DNA of 14,992 nucleotides from Pseudomonadota bacterium (GTDB taxonomy: Bacteria; Pseudomonadota; Alphaproteobacteria; Caulobacterales; Aquidulcibacteraceae): NCBI GenBank assembly GCA_023461135.1, contig JAEWNX010000252.1:1-14992 (forward strand). Direction: 5' to 3'. How positions within the stretch are numbered: the first letter of the stretch is position 1; each line of letters opens with the position of its first letter. The translations under genes were made by a program, and so were the position numbers. The notes beneath the pieces are model-generated. The model ran no database searches, was not told the origin of the DNA, and saw only the letters and a program-made list of their open reading frames with translations. Shown here in pieces: positions 1 through 6,338 of the stretch.

Positions 1-17
1 TGGTGTATAAGAGACAG
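1..17. other. Sequencing adapter remnant at contig end
   Basis: Bases 3-17 read GTGTATAAGAGACAG, which is the 3' part of the 19-bp Nextera (Tn5 mosaic end) adapter; bases 1-2 do not match it. The sequence next to it is ordinary and no Tn5-type transposase is present, so this is library adapter left in the assembly, not a natural transposon end. Genomic sequence starts at about base 18, and anything to the left of the integrase gene is unknown. Confidence 0.93.
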
Positions 18-60
18 TCAATACGCCGCCGATTCAAGTACGCGCCTCTGCTGAAAAACC

Positions 61-76
61 TATGCGTTTTGGCATA
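61..76. repeat. Short inverted repeat downstream of integrase
   Basis: TATGC-GTTTTG-GCATA forms a 5-bp stem with a 6-nt loop. It is nested inside a larger weak pairing between GAAAAACC (53-60) and GGTTTTC (95-101 region). It lies just past the stop of the integrase gene in an AT-rich patch, unlike the GC-rich surroundings. It may act as a transcription terminator for the minus-strand operon or as part of an integrase arm or attachment region. I cannot tell which, and no matching copy was seen at the right end of the element. Confidence 0.35.
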
Positions 77-99
77 TTTTTAGCGGTTTTCGTGAGGTC

Positions 100-1314
100 T
101 CACTGAGCCGCCGCTCGCTTCAGACGCTCGATCCAAGCAATGGCAATGCGCTCAGCGTCGGCATAGCGCTTGGCGACGCGGTCAACGTCGTCGGTTGTCC
201 AGCCCACCATCTCCGCCACCTCGTCCTTCGAGAACCCGTTGCAGCGCATATGGGTGACGAACGAGCCGCGAGCATCGTGCAGCGTCTTGGCGACGGGCTC
301 CGCGTCAGCTGGTTCCTGGGGCTGGTGGGCGATGCCATTACCGCCGTTTGCGGCGTCGCGCACCTTGAAGAAGGTCGATGACAGGCCGTCAGGCGTCCAT
401 TTCTTGCGACGCGAATTGACGAGCACCCAGGGCCGCTCTGCGCGCTTTTCGTCGCCCGGATCGAGCAGTGTAAGCACCGCGTTCAGCTCCGCGGTGCGCG
501 GGATCACGACGGGCGGCGGCGCCTTCTTCTTTGCCGTCTTCGCGCGCCGCGCCGATTTACGAGCGCGCACAGTGATAGCGTTCGGCCCGATGTCGCGCCA
601 GGTGAGGTTCACGAGATCCTCGCGACGCAGTCCGGAGTAGCATGCCAGCATCAGCGCCAGCACTATGACCGGCGGTTCGTTTGGCTCCGGCCTATCCTCG
701 CGCCACTTCGAACGCCGAGCTGCTCTCGCCGCCGTTTCGAACGCCTGCAGGTCCTCCGCAAGCCAAATGATTTCGGAGCGATCCGCGTAGGCGAAGTTCG
801 GAATGCCCAGCGCCGGATTCGCGGCACAGTAGCCTTCGCCGATGCCCCAGTTCAGCGCCTTCGACAAAACGTCCTGTCGCTTGTCGGCCGCGGCTGGACC
901 GTTGGCTATCGCCACTTCCCCCAACCATTTCTTGATCGCGCGCTGCGCACCCTTGGCGGTGAGCGCGTTCGCCGGCATCGCGCCGATCCGGCTGTCGCGG
1001 ATATCGTCCGCGGGCTTCTTCTCGCCCTTCTTCGTACTGTCGGATCGGTTCTTGAACGCGTCGCTGCCCTTCCACGCTGCGACGATGCCGCCGACGGTGC
1101 GCACGTCGAGCTGCGGCTTGGTGGCGGCGGCATAGCCCTCCGTGATCGACTGCACGCCCGCCGGCGCCAGTTCCTGAGCGAGCACGTCAGGCTTCGTTGC
1201 CCCCTCGAAGCGCGCGATCTGCGGTGCGCCTTTCCCCCGCCAGGCATACCAAAGGCGCGCCCACCGCCCGTCGGCGAGCTGCTTCCAAACCTTATGAGTG
1301 CCGGGTATGGCCAT
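100..1314 (-). CDS. Tyrosine recombinase / phage integrase
   Basis: Site-specific integrase that would insert and excise the element. The 404-aa protein shows the catalytic set of the family: Arg in SGLRREDL (about residue 229), a Lys-rich strand (VRARKSARR), the LHDAR box (His-x-x-Arg, about 346), GW before TTDDVD (about 370) and the nucleophile Tyr in KRYADAER (about 383). The N-terminal part (residues 1-190) is the usual DNA-binding region. I chose ATG 1314 because GGGAGG lies 6 nt upstream; an in-frame ORF extends to 1398 but overlaps the preceding gene more deeply. The start lies inside the end of the 91-aa gene (23-nt overlap), so the integrase is translated from the same mRNA as the tape measure gene. 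That is unusual, since integrases are normally separately controlled. The target site is not visible here. Confidence 0.95.
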   Translation of the reverse strand: MAIPGTHKVWKQLADGRWARLWYAWRGKGAPQIARFEGATKPDVLAQELAPAGVQSITEGYAAATKPQLDVRTVGGIVAAWKGSDAFKNRSDSTKKGEKKPADDIRDSRIGAMPANALTAKGAQRAIKKWLGEVAIANGPAAADKRQDVLSKALNWGIGEGYCAANPALGIPNFAYADRSEIIWLAEDLQAFETAARAARRSKWREDRPEPNEPPVIVLALMLACYSGLRREDLVNLTWRDIGPNAITVRARKSARRAKTAKKKAPPPVVIPRTAELNAVLTLLDPGDEKRAERPWVLVNSRRKKWTPDGLSSTFFKVRDAANGGNGIAHQPQEPADAEPVAKTLHDARGSFVTHMRCNGFSKDEVAEMVGWTTDDVDRVAKRYADAERIAIAWIERLKRAAAQ

Positions 1315-1567
1315 GACTGGCCTCCCACCGCGCAAGCGCGCCATCGGCGTTGTCCCCTTCCGCCTCGGACGCGAGCGCGCCCGGGCACCGGGAGTCAAGT
1401 CTTCCGTGAATGGTGACGCTGCCGTCGGCGTGCATCGTAAGGCTCACCCCCAGCTTGAGGGCCAAGGAGGCCGCCCGCTCGGCGAGCTCGTCTTTGGCGT
1501 ATCGGGAGCGGCGACGTGAAGTCGGTGCAGTCACCGCAGCGTGTGGCACCGGCCCGCAATCGCTCAT
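1292..1567 (-). CDS. Small protein of unknown function between tape measure and integrase
   Basis: 91 aa, not recognised. The start ATG 1567 overlaps the tape measure stop codon in an ATGA junction, and the end overlaps the integrase start, so translation is coupled on both sides. A central segment (about residues 25-58) has an amphipathic helix followed by a hydrophobic strand and a turn (LTMHADGSVTIHG). This helix-plus-'DGSV' layout recalls small proteins often found just ahead of alphaproteobacterial integrases, which may work as recombination directionality factors; that is inference from position and pattern only. It has no HTH, Cys cluster or signal peptide. The N terminus is Arg-rich and probably disordered. 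Confidence 0.7.
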   Translation of the reverse strand: MSDCGPVPHAAVTAPTSRRRSRYAKDELAERAASLALKLGVSLTMHADGSVTIHGRLDSRCPGALASEAEGDNADGALARWEASHGHTRHS

Positions 1568-4500
1568 CGCCGCCCCCACTTCCGGCGCCGCAACCCGACT
1601 TCGGCCACAGCCATGATTTGCGCATCGCGGGAGCTCTCCATCTCCATCACGAATTGCTTGAACTGAGAGAGCTCTTCGCTTGTGCCCTGAAAATTCAGGG
1701 TGCGCCGGTCCACGTACTGAACCGTCACGCCGCCGCCAAAGGCGCCGTTCGGAATGATGAACCCCGGCACCGCTGGTACGAACGGCTCCGGCCCGTGCTC
1801 GCCAACCATGTACCAGTTGCCGGGGGCGACGGGCCCGCCGCTGGCTTTGCCGCCGCCGAACTTCAAGAACTGGCTGGCGATAGACGCGATGAAGCCGCCC
1901 TTGCCGCCGCCACCGCCGCTCGCCGCAAAGGTCTGCGCCGCTGTGGCCGCCGCCAGCAGGCTCTTCGCTAAGACGATGCTTGAGGCGACGACCTGAAAAT
2001 CGGCGCTGGTCTTTGTTGCCGCGGCGGCCGTTTCCTTTGCCGCGTTCGCCGCGGCCGCAACGCCGGTCATGGCCACTTGCGCCGCTGCGTCGGCCGCAGA
2101 CGCCGCTAGAACGCCGCTCAGCGCCTCCCCTGCCTTCGCGGCGTCCTCGCCGAGCTGGTTTAAGCCGCCAGTTGCGCCGCCGGCGAATACGGCGGCGACG
2201 GCCTGGCCTAAGCCGTCTTGGCCGCTGCGGATGACGTTGGTTAAGACGCCGCGGAAGCTGTCGAACAAGATATCGGCGACTTCGTTCAGCGCGTTCTCAA
2301 GCCCGGCCGCGGCGCGCTCGCGGATCCAGTTCTCGAAGAACTCGTCTAAATCGCCTTCAAGCGCCGCTGTGATCCCGCCTGTGAACCAGCGCCGGAATTG
2401 CCCTTGGAAATCGGCTTGTTCCAATGCTGCAATTTCGGCTTCGGCGCGTGCGGTGGCCGCGTCCTCCTTCAGGCCCTCCTGGCGCAATGCCTTGATACGC
2501 TCTTCGAGATCGAGGCGGCGACGGAGCGCGCGCTCAGCCGCGGCGCCGCCGCGCAAGCGCGCCGCCTCCAATTCCGTTTCCAGTTGGCGATTGTCGAGAT
2601 TGTGCTGGCGCTCGATATTTGTCGCTTCACGTCGAGCCTGCACATACTCCGTCGCCAGCCTTGTCGCTTCCTCTTCGGAAGTCGCCTTGAGGTCGACAAG
2701 CTCGCGGGTACGTCTTTGGATCTCGTACTGATCCTGAAGCACGTCGGCGAGGGCTATGTTGTTGCTGATGCGCGCCAGATCAATTTGGTCCTGAAGCACC
2801 TGCATCTGGTAGGTGCGCTCAGCTTCCGCGTTCATCGCTTCGCGCTCAGCGCGGACTTCAGATTCAGCTTGCGCCCGCGCTACGGTCGCCGCGATGCCGG
2901 TCTGCACATAGGCGGTTGTTCGCTTGTCGATTTGCTCGATGTCTTCGAGCTCGCGGACGCGCGCCTCTTCGTGGCGCAACCGTGCTAGCGAAAGCTCCGC
3001 AGCGGCGCGGAGATCGGCCAGTTGACGGCCTCGGTCCGCAGCTCCGGCGCCACCATTGCCATTGCCATTCCCGTTGCCGTTCCCGCCTGGCGCTGCCCGG
3101 CGCTCTTGTAACGCCGCGAGACCATCATTGATGATGCGGTCGGACTCAGCGAGCGCTTCTAGGTCTCGCGCTATGCGCTCGGCCTCCACCTCTGGGCGCT
3201 GGCGAGGGATGCCCATGCCCGCAAAGGTCGAGCCGCGCGGTCGTGCCCGATTAACCGCCTGATCGCGCAGCAGCTGGATACGCATGTCTGCTTGATTGGC
3301 GGCGGCCGCGCTCAGCGTGGCGATCGCACGTTCACGCTCCGCTTCAGCCAAACCGCGCGCTGCACGTTCCTGGATCGAAAGTTGCTCGGCGGCTCCTTCC
3401 GAACTTGTAGTCATCCGATCGAGAGCCGAATTCGCCTCGTCGGTCAGCGTCGCGACGTCGCCGTGCGCTTCCGCAAGATTGTCGGCGCTCTCCGCCGCCT
3501 CTTCTGTGACGGTCTCCAGTCCGGCTATGACCTGCAGCGCAGAGTACAACGAATCCTCAGCGCGCTGAATAGTTTCAGCACGTGAGGCGAAAGCGTCGGT
3601 TTGCGTGGCCAGATAGGCCATGCCGACGCCGGCAGCAGTCAGCGCGATGCCGAGGGGGCCGCCGAAGAATGCGAGCGCGGTCTGCAAAGATTTGGCCTTG
3701 AGCCCGCTCAAGGTCATCTCTGTGATCATCAGGCGCAGCGCGGCGACGGCTCTTCCGAGAGCTACGCCTGCAAAGGCGCCGCCGATGTAGCTAGCCGCGA
3801 CGATGGCTGCGCTGGCCAGCATCTCAAAGTTGTTGGCGGCAAAGTCGATGAGCCGCGTCAGTGCGCGCGTCGATTCCTTGGTTTGTTCGTTCGTACCGAT
3901 GAAGCGCGCCGCTTCGGTGCGGAGGTGTTGAAAAGCGTCCGCGACCGTGAACGTCGTGTTCGCGAAGCGCGCCTCGATGTCACTTCCCGCATTGAGAATC
4001 GCCTGAAACACGCGCCGACTTTCGAGCTGGCCGGCTGCGCCAAGCTTCCGTAGATTGCCGACGGTCGTGTCGAATTCAGCGGCGATTGCTTCCGAAATCG
4101 CCCGGCTATTTTCGAGGATGCTGCGCAGTTCATCGCCCTGAAGCGCACCCGATCCAAGGCCCTGACCTAACTGCCGGATGGCTCCCGCCCGTTCCGATTG
4201 GTCGGCGCCCGACAACGCCTTGCTCACGAGCTCAGTTACCGCCAGCACATCGCTCATGCTGGCTCCGAGATCCTCGCTGGAGCGATACATTCGCCCGAAC
4301 AAATCGGCCGTTGCTTCGAGATTCGACCTAGTCCGACTGGCGATGTCAGCAACAAGTCCCTGGACCGTTGCGACCTGATCGACGTTGACGCCAGCAGCGG
4401 CAATCATGTTGCCGGTGCGCGTCCAGGCGTCGCCCAGCTCGATCACGTCGCGTGCGATTAGCCCGACGCCGAGCGCGGCCAGCGCGGTCCGGGCCTGATC

Positions 4501-4677
4501 TGCGAAATTCCGAAAGTCCTGATTGACCTTCTGAACGGAGTTCTGCGCGCGCCGCTCGATCGCAGCGAAACGCCGGTCGGCCGTGCGCTCCGCCTGGCTT
4601 AGTGCGCGCTCGAAGTTGCGGTGGTTAGCCTCGAGGAGGAGGATGAGGCGTTCTTGATCGGTGGCCATGCGCGCCAT
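1564..4677 (-). CDS. Phage tail tape measure protein
   Basis: 1037 aa. In long-tailed phages the tape measure protein sets tail length and passes through the tail tube at DNA ejection. The N-terminal third (about residues 75-265) matches the tape-measure N-terminal domain, with GDELRSILENSRAISEAIA, then LRKLGAAGQL and a VFQAIL segment in the usual order. Two hydrophobic stretches follow (about 285-315 and 340-365), then long Ala/Glu/Arg coiled coils (about 375-770) broken by a Gly-Asn repeat linker near 535. The C terminus carries the typical ASGGPVAPG...VGEHGPEPFVP motif near 950-965. ATG 4668 is an alternative start; neither has a clear ribosome site. No tube, sheath, chaperone, tip or fibre gene accompanies it: the next genes are a 91-aa protein and the integrase. 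A 48-bp hairpin repeat lies just upstream. The ORF is full length and uninterrupted, so it seems under selection. Confidence 0.93.
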   Translation of the reverse strand: MARMATDQERLILLLEANHRNFERALSQAERTADRRFAAIERRAQNSVQKVNQDFRNFADQARTALAALGVGLIARDVIELGDAWTRTGNMIAAAGVNVDQVATVQGLVADIASRTRSNLEATADLFGRMYRSSEDLGASMSDVLAVTELVSKALSGADQSERAGAIRQLGQGLGSGALQGDELRSILENSRAISEAIAAEFDTTVGNLRKLGAAGQLESRRVFQAILNAGSDIEARFANTTFTVADAFQHLRTEAARFIGTNEQTKESTRALTRLIDFAANNFEMLASAAIVAASYIGGAFAGVALGRAVAALRLMITEMTLSGLKAKSLQTALAFFGGPLGIALTAAGVGMAYLATQTDAFASRAETIQRAEDSLYSALQVIAGLETVTEEAAESADNLAEAHGDVATLTDEANSALDRMTTSSEGAAEQLSIQERAARGLAEAERERAIATLSAAAANQADMRIQLLRDQAVNRARPRGSTFAGMGIPRQRPEVEAERIARDLEALAESDRIINDGLAALQERRAAPGGNGNGNGNGNGGAGAADRGRQLADLRAAAELSLARLRHEEARVRELEDIEQIDKRTTAYVQTGIAATVARAQAESEVRAEREAMNAEAERTYQMQVLQDQIDLARISNNIALADVLQDQYEIQRRTRELVDLKATSEEEATRLATEYVQARREATNIERQHNLDNRQLETELEAARLRGGAAAERALRRRLDLEERIKALRQEGLKEDAATARAEAEIAALEQADFQGQFRRWFTGGITAALEGDLDEFFENWIRERAAAGLENALNEVADILFDSFRGVLTNVIRSGQDGLGQAVAAVFAGGATGGLNQLGEDAAKAGEALSGVLAASAADAAAQVAMTGVAAAANAAKETAAAATKTSADFQVVASSIVLAKSLLAAATAAQTFAASGGGGGKGGFIASIASQFLKFGGGKASGGPVAPGNWYMVGEHGPEPFVPAVPGFIIPNGAFGGGVTVQYVDRRTLNFQGTSEELSQFKQFVMEMESSRDAQIMAVAEVGLRRRKWGRR
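3053..3090 (-). repeat. Hexanucleotide repeat coding a Gly-Asn linker
   Basis: Tandem near-copies of a GGNAAY unit encode a run of alternating Gly and Asn residues in the tape measure protein, between two coiled-coil blocks. Such slippage-prone repeats can change linker length in 6-bp steps without shifting the frame. It appears to be a flexible hinge in the protein and not a DNA signal. Confidence 0.75.
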
Positions 4678-4692
4678 GGTTTGCGCGGGCCG

Positions 4693-4740
4693 CTGACGTT
4701 GTGGTGGGGGGGAGCGACTGAGAAACGTCAGGAATCTGAC
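4693..4740 (-). repeat. 47/48-bp hairpin repeat, copy A
   Basis: Nearly identical to copy B (10381-10427); the only difference is 7 versus 6 G in one run. On the plus strand: CTGACGTT, then a loop starting GTGGTGGGGGG, then AACGTCAG, GAAT, CTGAC. The outer arms form a perfect 8-bp stem (4693-4700 with 4724-4731). The right arm can instead pair with the following CTGAC (4736-4740), so two stems exclude each other. It ends 16 bp before the tape measure start in the direction of transcription. It contains two GANTC sites (4732-4736 and 4738-4742). Confidence 0.9.
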
Positions 4741-4810
4741 TCGCCGGCGGGGCCACCGCCTGCCCTCGCTTGTCGCGTCGCCACCTTGGAGGGGGGCGGG
4801 GCAATCCCTG

Positions 4811-4827
4811 CCGGCTTAGAAAGCCGG
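4811..4827. terminator. Perfect short hairpin, possible terminator or packaging-site element
   Basis: CCGGCTT-AGA-AAGCCGG: 7-bp perfect stem with a 3-nt loop. No clear T run follows on either strand, so it is a poor intrinsic terminator. It directly abuts the plus-strand copy of the GGACCGGCG repeat, so it may be part of that repeat structure. Confidence 0.35.
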
Positions 4828-4963
4828 ACCGGCGCGGCTGGTTCAGCGCAGAGTTAGTTTTCTGGGAGTTCAGCGGGCTTGCGCGGGTTTGCCATGGACT
4901 TTCAGCGGTTTGCGAAAACTTCCCCAACTGCAGATGTGCGAAAAAGTGCAGCCACGCCGGTCC
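4826..4963. repeat. Inverted 15-mers enclosing three TTCAGCG motifs
   Basis: GGACCGGCGCGGCTG on the plus strand (4826-4840) and GGACCGGCGTGGCTG on the minus strand (4949-4963) differ by one base. Between them TTCAGCG occurs at 4842, 4869 and 4901; the last two extend to TTCAGCGGGCTTGCG and TTCAGCGGTTTGCG. A third copy of the arm (5990-6005, same strand as the 4949 copy) lies just upstream of the small terminase pair. The arrangement suggests sites for a multimeric DNA-binding protein. Confidence 0.7.
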
Positions 4964-5015
4964 AGCGTTTGAGCAACCCAGGGATGGACCCTACCCCCTG
5001 AGCGAGGCCATTTAC

Positions 5016-5396
5016 TCAGCTGGCGCGGCCGCTCCAGCCTTGCGGAAACAGCGCGGCGGTTTCCTCATCCGCGGCATCGAGCCCGAACTCGCGCATGATT
5101 TTGACCGCGAGCTCGCGCTGTGTGTCGCGAATTTCGAGCCATGGATTCGGGTAGCGGGCGCCCCGATCATCGAGGAGTTCGTGCGGTTCTGCCGCGAGCT
5201 TCGCCTCTGCCTCTTCCAGTAGGGCAAGCGTCGAACACAGCATCGACAAAATCGGTCGATCGATCGACTTCAGCTGACGCATCGCCATCAGTTGCGGGTG
5301 CAGGCGCGTCCAAATCGATTCCGCTTCCGGAGAGAGTTCCTCCGGAGGCTCCGCCGGCAGCGGCGGGAGCTTCGAAAAGTCAGGCGACGAGATCAT
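5016..5396 (-). CDS. P27-family small terminase subunit, second copy
   Basis: 126 aa. Small terminases recognise the packaging site and hand DNA to the large subunit. The protein follows the P27 family pattern: Pro-rich start, LSPEAESIWTRLHP helix, a second helix after the loop with IDRPILSMLC, the EAEAKL helix, an N-P-W segment before the I-R-x-x-Q-R-E-L helix, and an FGLDAADEE ending. It aligns with the gene before it at many positions (W, D...LC, EAEA.L, P, FGL), so the two look like ancient paralogs. ATG 5396 sits in an ATGA overlap with the preceding stop, so the pair is translationally coupled. No large terminase gene follows, unlike in almost all phages, where terL is next. It may redirect a helper phage's TerL to the element's DNA. 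Confidence 0.85.
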   Translation of the reverse strand: MISSPDFSKLPPLPAEPPEELSPEAESIWTRLHPQLMAMRQLKSIDRPILSMLCSTLALLEEAEAKLAAEPHELLDDRGARYPNPWLEIRDTQRELAVKIMREFGLDAADEETAALFPQGWSGRAS

Positions 5397-5938
5397 GATG
5401 CTGGACCCTTTCCGTCGTGGCGGCCGATGAGGCCCGCGAAGTGCGCGGGTGTGTCGTATCTCTTGCCGCGCAAGTTCTCTTCGCCTTCCTCGTCAGTCCC
5501 CGGCGGCGGTTTGGGCGGCGTGACTTCGAGCCGCGCGCGCGACGGTGGTGTGAGTCCGAACTGCTCACAATAGCCGCGCACCTCCGCGGCACACATGCGC
5601 GCGATGCGGAAGAATGGGCTCGCGCCGCTCCCGCCGTTTGATGTTCGCACGCGCGCCCCATCGGCCTCGAGCTGGGCCTCCGCCTCACGCCATCGGCTGT
5701 AGGCGGCGCAAAGCAGTTCGAACGTCAGCAAGTCCGTTGCCTCAAGGATGCCGGCGCTTCGCAATGGCTCGTAGTTCGTTTTCCAGAAAGCCTTCGCCAT
5801 CTTCGTGAGGTGCGCGGGAGGCGGCATCATCGCCGGCGCAGCGCCCAGGTTCGGCGGCGGGCCACGCGGCGTGCGCTTCCCCGGATTCCCCTCCAAGTTT
5901 TGCACATCCCCTGGCTTTCCGATTGGTCCTCGTTTCAA
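5393..5938 (-). CDS. P27-family small terminase subunit, first copy
   Basis: About 181 aa. The N terminus has the family hallmark RG-x-x-GKPG then LEGNPGKRTPRGPP, close to the usual start of P27 terminases (RGRKPKP...LEGNPGKR). Helices follow with AFWKTNYEPL, ATDLLTFELLCAAYSRWREAEAQL, a NGG turn, SPFFRIARM and an FGLTPPSRARL segment. I chose TTG 5938: the sequence AGAGGG lies 6 nt upstream and the protein then begins right at the family hallmark. GTG 5953 is possible but has no ribosome site, and the ORF running further up to 6151 overlaps the upstream gene and is not protein-like. The C-terminal 45 residues are Pro/Glu-rich and may be disordered. It is coupled to the second copy. A tandem pair with no terL is odd for a phage but logical for a satellite. 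Confidence 0.9.
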   Translation of the reverse strand: MKRGPIGKPGDVQNLEGNPGKRTPRGPPPNLGAAPAMMPPPAHLTKMAKAFWKTNYEPLRSAGILEATDLLTFELLCAAYSRWREAEAQLEADGARVRTSNGGSGASPFFRIARMCAAEVRGYCEQFGLTPPSRARLEVTPPKPPPGTDEEGEENLRGKRYDTPAHFAGLIGRHDGKGPAS

Positions 5939-5989
5939 CTGCGTCCCTCTCACGAAAATTTTCTGAAACCTGCGCACGCTTCTGTGCGA

Positions 5990-6005
5990 GCAGCCACGCC
6001 GGTCC
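5990..6005 (-). repeat. 16-bp repeat upstream of the small terminase pair
   Basis: GCAGCCACGCCGGTCC occurs here and at 4948-4963, on the same strand, so the two copies bracket the terminase pair. In both, TGTGCGA lies just to the left (5983-5989 and 4935-4941), with 6 extra bases in the latter. It is candidate DNA for recognition by one of the small terminases. Confidence 0.75.
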
Positions 6006-6017
6006 GGACTTCGGGCC

Positions 6018-6338
6018 TCATAGGGATTGCACGCCCCCCCTCCGATCCTTCCTGAATTCGCTGGCTCGGACCCGGATTCCGGCGAGAAGCTCCTGAATGC
6101 ATCGCACACGCGCCTTTGTTTGCGCTTGGGCGAGGTCGACGTCCTCAGCAATGACGTAGCTCGGCGCGCCCCACACCTCGGCGCGCGCTTCGATCAGCTT
6201 CGACCACACGCCGGTCTCATGCTCAGAGGCTTTCGCCATCCTCTCAGCGGCGAGATCGACCATCAACACCTCAAGCGCCTCGATGCGCGCCAAGGCGTAG
6301 TTCATCGCGCCCTCACTGGGCTTGCTCTGTTCGGACAT
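6018..6338 (-). CDS. Small helical protein of unknown function
   Basis: 106 aa, not recognised. Start ATG 6338 has AAGGAG 6 nt upstream, the strongest ribosome site in this operon, and lies 26 nt inside the end of the replication gene, so it is coupled to it. The ORF extends upstream to 6497, but that part only shadows the replication gene. Predicted content is almost all helix (residues 12-45 and 65-95, rich in Ala/Glu/Arg/Leu), with no Cys cluster, HTH or signal peptide. Its place between the replication initiator and the terminase genes could fit a replication accessory factor, but there is no direct evidence. Confidence 0.75.
   Translation of the reverse strand: MSEQSKPSEGAMNYALARIEALEVLMVDLAAERMAKASEHETGVWSKLIEARAEVWGAPSYVIAEDVDLAQAQTKARVRCIQELLAGIRVRASEFRKDRRGGVQSL

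Larger units (their letters stand above)
4678..5015. other. 338-bp non-coding block with nested repeats (candidate packaging site)
   Basis: Largest stretch without a believable gene, between the small terminase pair and the tape measure gene. From left to right it holds hairpin repeat copy A (4693-4740), a G-rich 15-mer also found inverted near 10.3 kb (4792-4806), a perfect 7-bp stem with an AGA loop (4811-4827), the motif TTCAGCG three times in the same direction (4842, 4869, 4901), and a pair of inverted 15-mers GGACCGGCGYGGCTG that bracket those three motifs (4826-4840 plus strand, 4949-4963 minus strand). Direct repeats plus an inverted pair next to terS genes are the layout expected for a cos/pac recognition site, but that role is inference. 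Open frames here are Arg/Pro-rich with no ribosome site, so I reject them. Confidence 0.5.

Noticed and set aside
1..60. Natural Tn5-type transposon end at the left edge
   Set aside because: The match is to the engineered library adapter, sits exactly at the sequence end, and has no transposase or opposite end.
4693..4740. G-quadruplex in the loop of the repeats
   Set aside because: The loop has one long G run and one GG, not four separated G tracts, so a stable quadruplex is unlikely.
4625..4927. 100-aa minus-strand ORF over the non-coding block
   Set aside because: It crosses the hairpin repeat and overlaps the tape measure start, is Arg/Pro/Ser-rich without pattern, and has no ribosome site.
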